Assembly (NCBI RefSeq): GCF_025564085.1
Contig: NZ_JAMGZJ010000078.1
Span: forward strand, 310,001 to 374,000
Direction: 5' to 3'
DNA from: Silvania confinis
Lineage (GTDB): Bacteria > Pseudomonadota > Gammaproteobacteria > Enterobacterales > Enterobacteriaceae
Length of the DNA stretch: 64,000 nucleotides
Position 1 is the stretch's first letter; the number at the start of each line of letters is the position of its first letter. A model generated the notes under the pieces. That model had not been told where the DNA came from. It ran no database searches and saw only the letters and a program-made list of their open reading frames with translations. Of this stretch, positions 43,755 to 54,521 are shown in pieces. A program made the position numbers and the translations under genes.

Positions 43755-45515
43755 CTATTTTGCCCAGTAAACGCTTTTCGCTTTCTGCAGTTTCTCATAG
43801 GCTTTCAGCAGTGACTGGTGAGCAGGGAAGGCTTTAAGATCGCTATCAACAGCCTGCAAGCCGTGGAAAGGTGCTTCGCCGCTCAGGGCCGCGCTGGCGG
43901 TGTCCACGGCTTCTGCACCGTACATACGCACAAATGCGTTGAGATACTGCAGCGGTTGACGCTCTTCTTCCTGGGCCAGTAACAGCAGCGTTTGCAGGCA
44001 ACGGTAGTAATTTGCGCGTTCTGCACTGAAGATAGAGGCGTTAAATTCGATGGTCCATTCGGTCCAGATCAGCGCCTGTTCCAGATCGCCACCCGCCAGC
44101 GCCAGCATCGCCTTCAGCTCGCCAATGCGCAGGGTGTACCAGCCGTTATCTTTGCCTGTTGCCAGACCCAGCAGCTCACGCACGCGCGTAAAGTCGTCGT
44201 GGCCTTCGTCATCCAGTTGGGTGATAAGGTTCAGGTAATCCTCTTTCTCCCAGCTGCTTTCAGGCAGGGCCAGCAGCGTTTCGCGCAGATGGGCGCCCAT
44301 GCTGTTATTGGCGAGCCACAGATCTTCTACCGGATAGATGTCGGACATGCCCGGCACCAGAATACGGCACGCGTAAACGCTCAGGTGCTCGTAATCGGCG
44401 ATGTACACTTCCTGATCTTCTGCAGCGAAGATTGCCATCAGCGTAGCGAACTCTTCTTCGGTGGTGCCTGAGAAGCTCCAGTCAACAAACGGATAATCCG
44501 CATCCTGCTTGAACATATCCCAGGAAATGGAACCGCTGGAATCGATGAAGTGGGTTTCCAGGTTGGCATGCTCACCCACTTCTTCATCATCGAAGGTAGG
44601 GGCAGTAAAGACGTCGAGATCTTTCAGGCTACGGCCCTGCAGCAGCTCGGTGACGGTACGCTCCAGCGCCACGCCAAAGTCCGGGTGCGCGCCAAACGAG
44701 GCGAAACAGGTACCGTTAGCTGGGTTGAACAGCACGACGCAGATGACCGGATAGTTGCCGCCCAGCGAGCCATCATAAGCAAAGATCGGGAAGCCTTCGG
44801 CTTCGAGTTTTGCGATGGACTCCACTACGCCAGGGTAACGCGCCAGCACATCGGCTGGGATTTCCGGCAGGCTAATGGATTCGGCGATAATACGGTTTTT
44901 GATGTAGCGTTCGAAGACTTCAGACAGGCCCTGAACACGCGCTTCGTTGCGGGTGTTGCCTGCTGACATGCCGTTGGAGACATACAGGTTGCCGATGATA
45001 TTCATCGGGATATACACCGTTTGCTCATCAGACTGACGGGTAAACGGCAGGGCGCAGATACCACGCTCATCGTTACCTGACTGCAGATCCACCAGCATGC
45101 CGGCGGTCAGCTGGTTGTCCAGATCGTAAAACGCACGCAGACGATCGTCGAGAATGCCTTCCGGCAGCTCGTCATCTTCGGTCAGTGGGAACCATTTTTC
45201 ATTCGGATAGTGAACAAACGGGCCATTTGCCACGGTGTCACCCAGCCAGAAATCAGCAAAGAAATAGTTGGTGGACAGACGTTCAAAATATTCACCCAGC
45301 GCGGAGGCCAGCGCCGCTTTTTTGGTGGCGCCTTTACCATTGGTAAAGCACAGCGCGCACTCTTTATCGCGGATATGAACTGACCAGACGTGAGGAACCG
45401 GGTTGAGCCAGGAGGCTTCTTCGATGTTAAAGCCCAGGTCGGTCAGTTTTTGCTGGAAGCGAGCGATGGAATATTCCAGGGCGGCGTCTTTGCCGGGGAT
45501 AAACGTTTGAGTCAT
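43755..45515 (-). CDS. ycaO: YcaO, ribosomal protein S12 methylthiotransferase accessory factor
   Basis: Founding member of the YcaO ATP-dependent cyclodehydratase superfamily. In E. coli it enhances RimO-dependent beta-methylthiolation of Asp88 in ribosomal protein S12. The 586 residues match E. coli from MTQTFIPGKDA. Conserved ATP-binding regions include GKGATKKAALASALGEYFERLS (near residue 60) and EARVQGLSEVFERY (near 190). The C-terminal third is helical (TPR-like). No peptide-precursor gene lies nearby, so a RiPP role is not suggested. Confidence 0.96.
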   Translation of the reverse strand: MTQTFIPGKDAALEYSIARFQQKLTDLGFNIEEASWLNPVPHVWSVHIRDKECALCFTNGKGATKKAALASALGEYFERLSTNYFFADFWLGDTVANGPFVHYPNEKWFPLTEDDELPEGILDDRLRAFYDLDNQLTAGMLVDLQSGNDERGICALPFTRQSDEQTVYIPMNIIGNLYVSNGMSAGNTRNEARVQGLSEVFERYIKNRIIAESISLPEIPADVLARYPGVVESIAKLEAEGFPIFAYDGSLGGNYPVICVVLFNPANGTCFASFGAHPDFGVALERTVTELLQGRSLKDLDVFTAPTFDDEEVGEHANLETHFIDSSGSISWDMFKQDADYPFVDWSFSGTTEEEFATLMAIFAAEDQEVYIADYEHLSVYACRILVPGMSDIYPVEDLWLANNSMGAHLRETLLALPESSWEKEDYLNLITQLDDEGHDDFTRVRELLGLATGKDNGWYTLRIGELKAMLALAGGDLEQALIWTEWTIEFNASIFSAERANYYRCLQTLLLLAQEEERQPLQYLNAFVRMYGAEAVDTASAALSGEAPFHGLQAVDSDLKAFPAHQSLLKAYEKLQKAKSVYWAK

Positions 45516-45653
45516 GGCATTCACTTATATCGTACGGAAAGCGCGCAATGATACGGGTTTTGCATGACAGGCGCTATCCTCCCGGCGGTTTCAACGAAAA
45601 TAAAAGCCTCGTCTATGCTTACTGGCAGTAACCTACTGTTAAGGCATAAAAAA

Positions 45654-46346
45654 ATGAAAGCGTTCGATCTGCACCGAATGGCATTTGATAAGGTCCCGCC
45701 CGACTTTTTATGGGAAGTAGCGCTGCGCAGCCTGTACACCTTTGTTTTGGTCTTTCTGTTCCTCAAAATTACCGGTCGTCGTGGCGTGCGGCAAATGTCG
45801 CTGTTCGAGGTGCTGATTATTCTGACGCTGGGCTCGGCAGCCGGGGACGTTGCCTTTTATGATGACGTACCGATGCTCCCGGTGCTGATCGTGTTTGTTA
45901 CCCTGGGCCTGCTGTACCGGCTGGTGATGTGGCTGATGTCGAAAAGCGAAAAGCTGGAAGATTTGTTAGAAGGCAAACCCGTGGTCATCGTGGAAGGTGG
46001 CCAGCTTGCCTGGGAAGAACTAAACCACGCCAATATGACGGAGTTCGAATTCTTTATGGAGCTCCGCCTGAACAGCGTCGAACAGCTGGGGCAGGTGCGG
46101 CTGGCGATTATGGAGACCAACGGGCAAATCAGCGTCTATTACTATATTGACGACGAGGTAAAACCGGGGCTGTGCATTTTGCCCGACAAGTGCATTGAGC
46201 GCTTTGTGCGTGTACCGGATGAGGGGGAATATGCCTGCATTCGCTGTAGCCACGTCCTGACCCTGTCCGCCGGGGAGCAACGTTTATGCCCACGCTGCAA
46301 ACACCCGCAGTGGACAAAGGCCAGCCGGGCGAAACGCATCACCTGA
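45654..46346 (+). CDS. ycaP: YcaP, DUF421 inner-membrane protein
   Basis: Membrane protein of 230 residues, function unknown. Two to three N-terminal helices precede the cytoplasmic DUF421 domain (GKPVVIVEGGQL...MTEFEFFMELRLNSVEQLGQVRLAIMETNGQISV). The C-terminus ends in a zinc-ribbon-like pair CIRC...CPRC. I start at MKAFDLHRMAFDKVP, matching the E. coli length; upstream in-frame starts overlap the promoter region shared with divergent ycaO. Confidence 0.93.
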   Translation: MKAFDLHRMAFDKVPPDFLWEVALRSLYTFVLVFLFLKITGRRGVRQMSLFEVLIILTLGSAAGDVAFYDDVPMLPVLIVFVTLGLLYRLVMWLMSKSEKLEDLLEGKPVVIVEGGQLAWEELNHANMTEFEFFMELRLNSVEQLGQVRLAIMETNGQISVYYYIDDEVKPGLCILPDKCIERFVRVPDEGEYACIRCSHVLTLSAGEQRLCPRCKHPQWTKASRAKRIT

Positions 46347-46508
46347 TAGCCATTATGTCGGTTTTGTTACCGCTGCACGGTGGAATGTGTTGTGTGAAGC
46401 AGCGCACATTTTACTGCTCGTCAGTTTTAGTCATTGCGGCGCGTGTGACTGAATGATAAAACCGATATCCACAGTTATAACTTATGGCTTTTAGCGTGGT
46501 GAGGGGAA

Positions 46509-47597
46509 ATGGCTCAGGTCTTTAATTTTAGTTCAGGTCCGGCAATGTTACCGGCAGAGGTGCTCAAACAGGCTCAACAGGAGCTGTGTGACTGGAACGG
46601 TCTGGGCACGTCGGTGATGGAAGTCAGCCACCGTGGTAAAGAGTTTATTCAGGTGGCGGAAGAGGCAGAAGCGGATTTTCGTTTTCTGCTGAATATCCCC
46701 TCAAACTACAAAGTTTTGTTCTGCCACGGCGGCGGTCGCGGCCAGTTCGCAGGGCTCCCGCTGAACCTGCTGGGTGACAAAACCACCGCAGACTATGTGG
46801 ACGCCGGCTACTGGGCGGCAAGCGCAGTGAAAGAGGCCCACAAATACTGTTCACCGAATGTCATTGACGCTAAAACCACGGTTGACGGTTTGCGTGCCGT
46901 GAAACCGATGAACGAATGGCAGTTATCCCGCGATGCGGCATATCTGCACTACTGCCCGAATGAAACCATCGACGGTATTGCGATCCACGAAACGCCAGAC
47001 TTTGGCAACGACGTGGTGGTCGCGGCCGATTTCTCGTCGACCATCCTCTCTGGCCCGCTTGATGTTAGCCGCTTTGGCGTGATTTACGCCGGCGCGCAGA
47101 AAAACATCGGCCCGGCTGGTCTGACGCTGGTGATTGTGCGTGAAGACCTGCTGGGTAAAGCCCATAAAGCCTGCCCGTCGATTCTCGATTACAGCGTTCT
47201 GAATGAGAACGATTCGATGTTCAACACCCCGCCGACGTTTGCCTGGTATCTTTCTGGTCTGGTCTTTAAATGGCTGCGTAATAACGGTGGTGTGGCGCAG
47301 ATGGATAAGATCAACCAGCAGAAAGCTGAGCTGCTGTATGGCACGATCGACGCCAGCGACTTCTATCGCAATGACGTGGCCAAAGCGAACCGTTCACGCA
47401 TGAACGTGCCATTCCAGCTGGCAGACAGCAATCTGGATAAGCTGTTCCTCGAAGAGTCGTTTGCTGCAGGCCTGCATGCGCTGAAAGGCCACCGCGTTGT
47501 GGGCGGTATGCGTGCTTCTATTTATAACGCTATGCCGCTCGAAGGCGTTCAGGCTCTGACCGCGTTCATGACAGACTTCGAACGTCGCCACGGTTAA
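46509..47597 (+). CDS. serC: Phosphoserine aminotransferase
   Basis: PLP aminotransferase for 3-phosphohydroxypyruvate (serine synthesis) and 3-hydroxy-4-phosphohydroxy-2-oxobutanoate (pyridoxal phosphate synthesis). The 362 residues match E. coli. [11 protein letters not shown] at the N-terminus and the PLP lysine in [13 protein letters not shown] near residue 198 are visible. It forms the conserved serC-aroA operon with an intercistronic terminator. Confidence 0.99.
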   Translation: MAQVFNFSSGPAMLPAEVLKQAQQELCDWNGLGTSVMEVSHRGKEFIQVAEEAEADFRFLLNIPSNYKVLFCHGGGRGQFAGLPLNLLGDKTTADYVDAGYWAASAVKEAHKYCSPNVIDAKTTVDGLRAVKPMNEWQLSRDAAYLHYCPNETIDGIAIHETPDFGNDVVVAADFSSTILSGPLDVSRFGVIYAGAQKNIGPAGLTLVIVREDLLGKAHKACPSILDYSVLNENDSMFNTPPTFAWYLSGLVFKWLRNNGGVAQMDKINQQKAELLYGTIDASDFYRNDVAKANRSRMNVPFQLADSNLDKLFLEESFAAGLHALKGHRVVGGMRASIYNAMPLEGVQALTAFMTDFERRHG

Positions 47598-47613
47598 GCC
47601 CGCCCGTGTTCAC

Positions 47614-47640
47614 CCCCGTAGCTCGGCTGCGGGGTTTTTT
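47614..47640 (+). terminator. Intercistronic terminator/attenuator serC-aroA
   Basis: Stem CCCCGTAGC/GCTGCGGGG (one G-U pair) with a TCG loop and T6, 27 bp before aroA. In E. coli a similar site partly terminates serC-aroA transcripts. Confidence 0.85.
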
Positions 47641-47667
47641 ATTATGTTGAGTTGAGAGTTAAGCTTC

Positions 47668-48951
47668 ATGGAATCCCTGACGTTACAACCTATCGCGCGG
47701 GTAGATGGCACCATTAATCTGCCTGGTTCAAAAAGTGTCTCGAACCGCGCCTTGCTGCTGGCAGCGCTGGCAAACGGTACCACTGTCCTCACCAATCTGC
47801 TGGACAGCGATGACGTTCGCCATATGCTCAATGCGCTGAAAGCGTTGGGCGTTCAGTTTACCCTGTCTGCCGACCGTACCCGTTGTGAAGTGACCGGTAA
47901 TGCCGGTGCGCTGCAGTCAGCCGACGCGCTGGAGCTGTTCCTCGGTAACGCCGGTACGGCGATGCGTCCGCTGGCGGCGGCACTGTGTCTGGGCAGCAAT
48001 GATATCGTGCTGACCGGTGAGCCGCGGATGAAAGAGCGTCCAATCGGCCATCTGGTGGATGCCCTGCGTCAGGGTGGCGCACAGATTGATTATCTGGAGC
48101 AAGAAAATTACCCGCCGCTGCGCCTGCGCGGTGGCTTTACCGGTGGCGACGTGGCGGTAGACGGTAGCGTCTCCAGCCAGTTTCTGACCGCGCTACTGAT
48201 GACCGCGCCACTGGCTCCGCAGGATACCGTCATCACCATCAAAGGTGAGCTGGTATCGAAACCGTATATCGACATCACGCTGCATCTGATGAATACCTTC
48301 GGCGTCGAGGTCGAAAACCAGAACTACCAGCGCTTTGTGGTACGCGGTGCGCAGCAGTATCAGACCCCGGGCAACTATCTGGTAGAAGGCGATGCCTCGT
48401 CTGCGTCCTACTTCCTTGCGGCAGGCGCCATTAAAGGTGGCACTGTCAAAGTCACCGGGATCGGTCGCAACAGCGTGCAGGGCGACATTCGCTTTGCTGA
48501 TGTGCTGGAAAAGATGGGCGCGGTTGTCACCTGGGGCGATGACTTCATCTCCTGTACTCACGGCGAGATGAATGCTATCGATATGGACATGAACCATATC
48601 CCTGATGCGGCAATGACCATTGCTACGGCGGCGCTGTTTGCCAAAGGGACCACGACCCTGCGCAACATCTATAACTGGCGCGTGAAAGAGACTGACCGCC
48701 TGTTCGCGATGGCAACGGAATTGCGTAAAGTGGGTGCAGAAGTGGAAGAGGGTGAGGATTACATTCGCGTGACCCCACCTGCCCACCTGCAGGTGGCTGA
48801 AATCGGCACCTACAACGATCACCGTATGGCAATGTGCTTCTCGCTGGTGGCGCTGTCGGATACCCCGGTCACTATTCTTGATCCGAAATGCACCGCGAAA
48901 ACCTTCCCGGACTATTTCGAACAGCTGGCGCGCATCAGTACGCTTGCCTGA
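47668..48951 (+). CDS. aroA: 3-phosphoshikimate 1-carboxyvinyltransferase (EPSP synthase)
   Basis: Sixth step of the shikimate pathway, joining PEP to shikimate-3-phosphate. The 427 residues match E. coli. Signatures [17 protein letters not shown] (near 19), [17 protein letters not shown] (near 90) and [17 protein letters not shown] (near 340) are intact. It is a class I type sequence with Gly96 and Pro101 in the GNAGTAMRP segment. In K-12 ycaL follows; here cmk is next. Confidence 0.99.
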   Translation: MESLTLQPIARVDGTINLPGSKSVSNRALLLAALANGTTVLTNLLDSDDVRHMLNALKALGVQFTLSADRTRCEVTGNAGALQSADALELFLGNAGTAMRPLAAALCLGSNDIVLTGEPRMKERPIGHLVDALRQGGAQIDYLEQENYPPLRLRGGFTGGDVAVDGSVSSQFLTALLMTAPLAPQDTVITIKGELVSKPYIDITLHLMNTFGVEVENQNYQRFVVRGAQQYQTPGNYLVEGDASSASYFLAAGAIKGGTVKVTGIGRNSVQGDIRFADVLEKMGAVVTWGDDFISCTHGEMNAIDMDMNHIPDAAMTIATAALFAKGTTTLRNIYNWRVKETDRLFAMATELRKVGAEVEEGEDYIRVTPPAHLQVAEIGTYNDHRMAMCFSLVALSDTPVTILDPKCTAKTFPDYFEQLARISTLA

Positions 48952-48960
48952 TGAACCTGT

Positions 48961-48985
48961 GCCGCATCGCCCGATGCGGCCTTTC
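48961..48985 (+). terminator. Terminator after aroA
   Basis: GCCGCATCG/CGATGCGGC stem with a CC loop and a CTTTCCTT tail, 10 bp after the stop. Confidence 0.75.
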
Positions 48986-49060
48986 CTTACGCTTCCTGAC
49001 GTTGTCATCGTCCATTTCTTCTACACTCAGCTTCATTCATTCTGCAATTTGCACGCAAAG

Positions 49061-49090
49061 GTAACAGTTGTGCGGTCAGGCGCGTATAAT
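49061..49090 (+). promoter_or_regulatory. Promoter for cmk
   Basis: TATAAT at 49085-49090 with a moderate -35 GTAACA at 49061-49066 (18-bp spacer), 44 bp before the cmk ATG. An AAGGAGA-type ribosome-binding site precedes the ATG. Confidence 0.55.
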
Positions 49091-49134
49091 GCGCGGCGTT
49101 CATACATCAGTATGCCTACATTAAGGAGATAAAG

Positions 49135-49818
49135 ATGACGGCAATTGCCCCGGTAATTACCATTGACGGGCCGAGTGGTGCGGGTAAAGGCACGCTGTGC
49201 AAAGCGATGGCGGAAGCATTGCAATGGCATCTTTTAGATTCGGGAGCAATCTATCGCGTGCTGGCACTGGCCGCGTTGCACCATCACGTGGATGTGGCGT
49301 CGGAAGAGGCCCTTGTGCCGCTGGCGGCCCACCTGGATGTGCGCTTTGTCTCCACCAATGGCAATCTTGAAGTGATCCTGGAAGGGGAAGACGTTAGCGG
49401 AGAAATTCGCACCCAGGACGTGGCCAATGCGGCCTCTCAGGTGGCGGCATTCCCGCGCGTTCGCGAGGCACTGTTACGTCGCCAGCGTGCGTTCCGCGAT
49501 GCACCAGGCCTGATCGCCGATGGACGCGATATGGGGACCGTTGTTTTTCCTGATGCGCCGGTAAAAATCTTCCTTGATGCCTCTTCGGAAGAGCGTGCGC
49601 AACGCCGCATGCTACAGTTGCAGGAAAAAGGCTTTAGTGTTAACTTTGAACGTCTTTTGTCCGAGATAAAAGAACGTGACGATCGCGACAGAAATCGCGC
49701 CGTTGCGCCGCTTGTTCCAGCAGATGATGCATTAGTTCTGGATTCTACCAGTTTAACTATTGAGCAAGTGATTGAAAAAGCGCTACAATACGCGCGCCAA
49801 AAACTGGCAATCGCGTAA
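49135..49818 (+). CDS. cmk: Cytidylate kinase
   Basis: Phosphorylates CMP and dCMP with ATP. The 227 residues match E. coli. The P-loop GPSGAGKGT lies near residues 12-20, and the conserved [15 protein letters not shown] near 126. It precedes rpsA by 109 bp, and cmk-rpsA-ihfB order is conserved, so read-through into rpsA is likely. Confidence 0.99.
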   Translation: MTAIAPVITIDGPSGAGKGTLCKAMAEALQWHLLDSGAIYRVLALAALHHHVDVASEEALVPLAAHLDVRFVSTNGNLEVILEGEDVSGEIRTQDVANAASQVAAFPRVREALLRRQRAFRDAPGLIADGRDMGTVVFPDAPVKIFLDASSEERAQRRMLQLQEKGFSVNFERLLSEIKERDDRDRNRAVAPLVPADDALVLDSTSLTIEQVIEKALQYARQKLAIA

Positions 49819-49927
49819 CCGCGACAGATTTGAAGTACCCCCGCTGCAATGGATTGTCGGCGGGTATGTGAAACAACCCCATCCGGCATGGAGCTGCGTG
49901 GACGTTATATTAACCTGAAGATTAAAC

Positions 49928-51601
49928 ATGACTGAATCTTTTGCTCAACTATTTGAAGAATCCTTAAAAACAATCGAAACCCGTCCGGGTTCCATCGTTC
50001 GTGGTGTTGTTGTTGCTATCGACAAAGATATCGTACTGGTTGACGCCGGTCTGAAATCTGAGTCTGCCATTCCGGCAGAGCAGTTCAAAAACGCCCAGGG
50101 CGAGCTGGAAATCCAGGTTGGTGACGAAGTTGACGTTGCTCTGGATGCAGTAGAAGACGGCTTCGGTGAAACCTTGCTGTCCCGTGAAAAAGCTAAACGT
50201 CACGAAGCTTGGATCACGCTGGAAAAAGCTTACGAAGAAGCTGAAACTGTAGTCGGTGTTATCAACGGCAAAGTTAAAGGTGGCTTCACTGTTGAGCTGA
50301 ATGGTATTCGCGCGTTCCTGCCAGGTTCACTGGTAGACGTTCGTCCAGTCCGTGACACCCTGCACCTCGAAGGCAAAGAGCTTGAGTTCAAAGTCATCAA
50401 GCTTGACCAGAAGCGTAACAACGTTGTTGTTTCCCGTCGTGCTGTTATCGAATCCGAAAACAGTGCAGAACGCGATCAGCTGCTGGAAAACCTGCAGGAA
50501 GGCATGGAAGTCAAAGGTATCGTTAAGAACCTCACTGACTACGGCGCATTCGTTGATCTGGGTGGCGTTGATGGCCTGCTGCACATCACCGACATGGCGT
50601 GGAAACGCGTTAAGCACCCAAGCGAAATCGTGAACGTTGGCGACGAAATCACTGTTAAAGTGCTGAAGTTCGACCGCGAGCGTACTCGTGTGTCCCTGGG
50701 CCTGAAACAGCTGGGCGAAGATCCATGGGTCGCTATCGCTAAGCGTTACCCAGAAGGTACCAAACTGACTGGCCGCGTGACCAACCTGACTGACTACGGC
50801 TGCTTCGTTGAAATCGAAGAAGGCGTTGAAGGCCTGGTGCACGTTTCCGAAATGGACTGGACCAACAAAAACATCCACCCATCCAAAGTTGTTAACGTTG
50901 GTGACGTAGTGGAAGTTATGGTTCTGGATATCGACGAAGAACGTCGTCGTATCTCCCTGGGCCTGAAGCAGTGCAAAAACAACCCATGGCAGCAGTTCGC
51001 GGAAACCCACAACAAGGGCGACCGTGTTGAAGGTAAAATCAAGTCAATCACTGACTTCGGTATCTTCATCGGCCTGGACGGCGGCATCGACGGCCTGGTT
51101 CACCTGTCTGACATCTCCTGGAACGTTACAGGCGAAGAAGCAGTACGTGAATTCAAAAAAGGCGACGAAATCGCAGCTGTTGTTCTGCAGGTTGACGCAG
51201 AGCGTGAGCGTATCTCCCTGGGCGTTAAACAGCTCGCAGAAGATCCGTTCAACAACTGGGTTGCAGTGAACAAGAAAGGCGCAATCGTAAACGGTAAAGT
51301 CACTGCAGTTGACGCTAAAGGCGCAACCGTAGAACTGGCTGATGGCGTTGAAGGTTACCTGCGTGCTTCCGAAGCTTCCCGTGACCGCGTTGAAGATGCA
51401 ACTCTGGTTCTGAGCGTAGGCGACGACGTTGAAGCTAAATTCACCGGCGTTGATCGTAAGAACCGTGCAATCAGCCTGTCTGTTCGTGCTAAAGACGAAG
51501 CTGATGAGAAAGATGCAATCGCAACTGTTAACAAACAGGAAGATGTAGGTTTCTCCAACAACGCAATGGCTGAAGCTTTCAAAGCAGCTAAAGGCGAGTA
51601 A
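49928..51601 (+). CDS. rpsA: 30S ribosomal protein S1
   Basis: mRNA-binding ribosomal protein needed for initiation on most transcripts. The 557 residues match E. coli and carry six S1 repeats at about 21-87, 105-171, 192-260, 277-347, 364-434 and 451-520. The codon choice is strongly biased, as expected of a highly expressed gene. In E. coli its translation is autoregulated through the leader, which lacks a canonical ribosome-binding site. Confidence 0.99.
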   Translation: MTESFAQLFEESLKTIETRPGSIVRGVVVAIDKDIVLVDAGLKSESAIPAEQFKNAQGELEIQVGDEVDVALDAVEDGFGETLLSREKAKRHEAWITLEKAYEEAETVVGVINGKVKGGFTVELNGIRAFLPGSLVDVRPVRDTLHLEGKELEFKVIKLDQKRNNVVVSRRAVIESENSAERDQLLENLQEGMEVKGIVKNLTDYGAFVDLGGVDGLLHITDMAWKRVKHPSEIVNVGDEITVKVLKFDRERTRVSLGLKQLGEDPWVAIAKRYPEGTKLTGRVTNLTDYGCFVEIEEGVEGLVHVSEMDWTNKNIHPSKVVNVGDVVEVMVLDIDEERRRISLGLKQCKNNPWQQFAETHNKGDRVEGKIKSITDFGIFIGLDGGIDGLVHLSDISWNVTGEEAVREFKKGDEIAAVVLQVDAERERISLGVKQLAEDPFNNWVAVNKKGAIVNGKVTAVDAKGATVELADGVEGYLRASEASRDRVEDATLVLSVGDDVEAKFTGVDRKNRAISLSVRAKDEADEKDAIATVNKQEDVGFSNNAMAEAFKAAKGE

Positions 51602-51655
51602 GTTACTCTCTGAGTGACTTGACAGATTGCAGGATTCGTCCTGTAATCAATAACA

Positions 51656-51681
51656 AAGGGCGGCTACGGCCGCCCTTGTTT
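51656..51681 (+). terminator. Terminator between rpsA and ihfB
   Basis: AAGGGCGGC/GCCGCCCTT stem with a TACG loop followed by GTTT. The tail is short, so it may be partial. Confidence 0.65.
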
Positions 51682-51720
51682 AAGCTGTTTAGCTCATTTG
51701 TTGAAGGAACCGGAGGAATC

Positions 51721-52008
51721 ATGACCAAGTCAGAATTGATTGAGAGACTTGCCAGTCAGCAATCGCATATCCCTGCTAAAGCAGTGGAAGATGCGGTAAA
51801 AGAGATGTTGGAGCATATGGCCACCACTCTTGCACAGGGCGAGCGCATTGAAATCCGCGGTTTCGGTAGTTTCTCTCTGCACTATCGTGCTCCACGTACC
51901 GGGCGTAACCCGAAGACTGGCGATAAAGTCGAGCTGGAAGGTAAGTACGTTCCACACTTTAAGCCGGGTAAAGAACTGCGCGATCGCGCCAACATTTACG
52001 AAGACTGA
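51721..52008 (+). CDS. ihfB: Integration host factor subunit beta
   Basis: DNA-bending partner of IhfA. The 95 residues include the beta-arm [27 protein letters not shown]. The C-terminus ends NIYED where E. coli ends NIYG, one residue longer. I start at [10 protein letters not shown], which follows CGGAGGA; an upstream in-frame start lies in the rpsA terminator region. Confidence 0.99.
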   Translation: MTKSELIERLASQQSHIPAKAVEDAVKEMLEHMATTLAQGERIEIRGFGSFSLHYRAPRTGRNPKTGDKVELEGKYVPHFKPGKELRDRANIYED

Positions 52009-52042
52009 GTTTTCCCTTCGGGTAAAACTGAGTTGTCAAAAG

Positions 52043-52067
52043 AAAGCACCTGCGGGTGCTTTTTTTG
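52043..52067 (+). terminator. Intrinsic terminator after ihfB
   Basis: AAAGCACC/GGTGCTTT stem with a TGCG loop and a T-run. The remaining 150 bp before ycaI show no gene. Confidence 0.9.
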
Positions 52068-52220
52068 TGGCTGTTTTACTATCCTGACGTTACGCTGCAA
52101 TTCTTGTCTGCGATTGCTGCAAACCAATAAACACTCGCCAGCCTTCCTCGTACTCTTGCATTTTCCAGCCTGACACTCCGTATCCGAAGCCGCACACTTG
52201 CCCGAAACAGGGAGGTGTGA

Positions 52221-54485
52221 ATGAATTTGTCTGCCCTGGCGACATGTCTGATTCTCGCCATTTTGCCGCTACTGTGGTTGCCCGCGCTGCCCGAACTGCC
52301 CGTCATTCACGCTACTGTTTTCGTTGGGGCGGTGCTGGCCTTGACGTGTGGGAAAGCCGCTCGCTGTACCGGCCTCTGGCTGCTCTTTTTTGCCTGGGGA
52401 GCACTGGCTGCGCTGAGTGCCGTCTGGCCGATGCAGCATCTGACCACGGGGCCGCAGAAGGCAGAGGTGGAGATCATCACCAGTGATGGCGCGACGGAGC
52501 ATCAGGCGAGGATCGTTCGACTCAACGGTAAGAGGATGATACCGGCGCTGGGTCTCACCTTGTATGGCAATGCTTTGCCGCAGGTGGGATGTGCCGGGCA
52601 ACGCTGGAACATGACCTTATCGCTACGGGCCGTTCACGGTCAGCTCAACGAGGGAGGATTCGATTCTCAGCGCTTTGCCCTGGCGCAGCATCAACCCTTG
52701 ACCGGGCGTTTTACCCAGGCTGAGGTGAAGCAGAGCCGCTGCAGCCTGCGCGCGCGTTATCTCGCATCGCTAACGACGACGCTCGCCCCCTATAGTTGGG
52801 GGCCGGTGTTGCTGGGACTGGGCATGGGGGAGCGCCTGGCGGTGACGCCGGAGATTAAAAATCTGATGCGCGAGACCGGTACCGCACATCTGATGGCAAT
52901 CTCGGGTTTGCATATCGCACTGGCCGCCTCGGTTATTTGGTTGGTGGTGCGGGGCATTCAGTTTTTTTTGCCCAGTCGCTGGGTGGGCTGGCGCATGCCG
53001 CTGGTGGCGGGATTTTGCTTTGCGGCCTTTTACGCCTGGCTAACGGGTATGCAGCCGCCGGCGTTGCGCACGGTGGTCTCCCTGGCGGTGTATCTGGCGC
53101 TGCGACTGAGCGGTCGCCGCTGGTCATCGTGGCAGGTCTGGCGGGTTTGCGTTGCGGCGATTTTGCTGGTCGATCCGCTGGCGGTGCTCTCACAGAGCCT
53201 TTTGCTTTCTGCCTTTGCAGTGGCGGCGCTGATTTTCTGGTATCAGTGGGTGCCAAAACAACGCTGGTCATTGCCGTGGATCCTCCGTGCAGGGGTTAAC
53301 CTGTTGCATCTGCAGCTCGGGATGCTGCTGCTATTGCTGCCGGTGCAGGTGGTGGTCTTTCATGGGTTTAGCCTGTCTTCGCTGGTGGCGAACTTGATTG
53401 CGGTCCCGCTGGTGACCTTTATCTCGGTGCCGCTTATTTTGTTGGGGATGTGGCTGCACCTCTGGCCATTCCCTGGTGTGGAAAACGCAGTCTGGATGCT
53501 CGCTGACCGCTCCCTGTCGCTGCTGTTTAGTTTTTTAACCACGCTGCCAGACGGCTGGATAACGGTCGATAAACGCTGGCTGTGGCTGACTTTACTGCCC
53601 TGGGTGGCGATCATTGGCTGGCGAATGCGCGTCGTCCGGGTCTACCCGATAGTCTGCCTTTCAACCCTGATAATGCTTACCTTCCCGCTATGGCACAGCA
53701 GTAAAACGGAGGGATGGGCCGTACATATGCTTGATGTCGGCCAGGGGTTGGCGATAGTTATCGAACGACAGGGCAGGGTAATTTTGTATGATACCGGTCC
53801 CGCATGGCCCGGCGGTGATAGCGCCCAGCAGCAGATTATCCCCTGGCTGCGCTGGCATCACTTGCGTCCGGAGGGTGTGATTGTCAGCCATGAGCATCTG
53901 GACCATATCGGTGGGCTGGATTCATTACGCAAAGCGTGGCCGAAAATGTGGATACGCAGTCCGCTGGGTTGGCCCGGTCATGATCCCTGCTTTCGCGGTC
54001 AGCGCTGGCAGTGGCAGGGGCTGACGTTCACTGCGCATTGGCCCATTGCCGCCTCAGCGCAGCGCGGTAACAACGGCTCCTGCGTGGTCAAAATTGAGGA
54101 TGGCGTGCACAGCGTGTTGTTAACTGGCGATATTGAAGCACAGGGCGAAAAAGCGCTGCTCAGTCGTCACTGGCAATATCTTGCGTCTACACTTATCCAG
54201 GTGCCGCACCATGGCAGCAATACCTCGTCGTCACTGCCGCTGGTACAGCGTGCGGGCGGGCAGATTGCGCTGGTGTCAGCCTCCCGCTATAACGCCTGGC
54301 GGTTGCCTTCGGTAAAGGTGGCCCGACGTTACAAAAATGAGGGATACCTTTGGCTTACAACCCCCCGATATGGACAAATAACGGTGACGTTTTCACAACA
54401 AGGCTGGCAAATCCGACGCTTACGGGAACAAATTTTACCTCGTTGGTATCATCAGTGGTTTGGCGTGCCCGGAGATAACGGGTAG
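52221..54485 (+). CDS. ycaI: YcaI, ComEC/Rec2-family competence protein
   Basis: Predicted DNA-uptake channel protein of the ComEC/Rec2 family. The 754 residues match E. coli. The N-terminus has an OB-like segment. The central competence domain has many helices and the motif AHLMAISGLHIALAA (near residue 224). The C-terminal metallo-beta-lactamase-like domain has VGQGLAIVI and SHEHLDHIGGLD (near 558), with HHGSNTSSS later. The start follows GGGAGGTG. It is complete, with no frameshift. Confidence 0.96.
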   Translation: MNLSALATCLILAILPLLWLPALPELPVIHATVFVGAVLALTCGKAARCTGLWLLFFAWGALAALSAVWPMQHLTTGPQKAEVEIITSDGATEHQARIVRLNGKRMIPALGLTLYGNALPQVGCAGQRWNMTLSLRAVHGQLNEGGFDSQRFALAQHQPLTGRFTQAEVKQSRCSLRARYLASLTTTLAPYSWGPVLLGLGMGERLAVTPEIKNLMRETGTAHLMAISGLHIALAASVIWLVVRGIQFFLPSRWVGWRMPLVAGFCFAAFYAWLTGMQPPALRTVVSLAVYLALRLSGRRWSSWQVWRVCVAAILLVDPLAVLSQSLLLSAFAVAALIFWYQWVPKQRWSLPWILRAGVNLLHLQLGMLLLLLPVQVVVFHGFSLSSLVANLIAVPLVTFISVPLILLGMWLHLWPFPGVENAVWMLADRSLSLLFSFLTTLPDGWITVDKRWLWLTLLPWVAIIGWRMRVVRVYPIVCLSTLIMLTFPLWHSSKTEGWAVHMLDVGQGLAIVIERQGRVILYDTGPAWPGGDSAQQQIIPWLRWHHLRPEGVIVSHEHLDHIGGLDSLRKAWPKMWIRSPLGWPGHDPCFRGQRWQWQGLTFTAHWPIAASAQRGNNGSCVVKIEDGVHSVLLTGDIEAQGEKALLSRHWQYLASTLIQVPHHGSNTSSSLPLVQRAGGQIALVSASRYNAWRLPSVKVARRYKNEGYLWLTTPRYGQITVTFSQQGWQIRRLREQILPRWYHQWFGVPGDNG

Positions 54486-54521
54486 AATATGCGGCTATTT
54501 CAACAAATGCTGGTTTTTTGA

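Noticed and set aside
43755..45515. A RiPP biosynthetic cluster around ycaO
   Set aside because: The YcaO superfamily includes RiPP cyclodehydratases, but no precursor peptide, partner or exporter lies nearby. This is the conserved housekeeping ycaO.
46449..46490. DnaA-box-like ATATCCACA upstream of serC
   Set aside because: It is a single imperfect match with no cluster, expected by chance.
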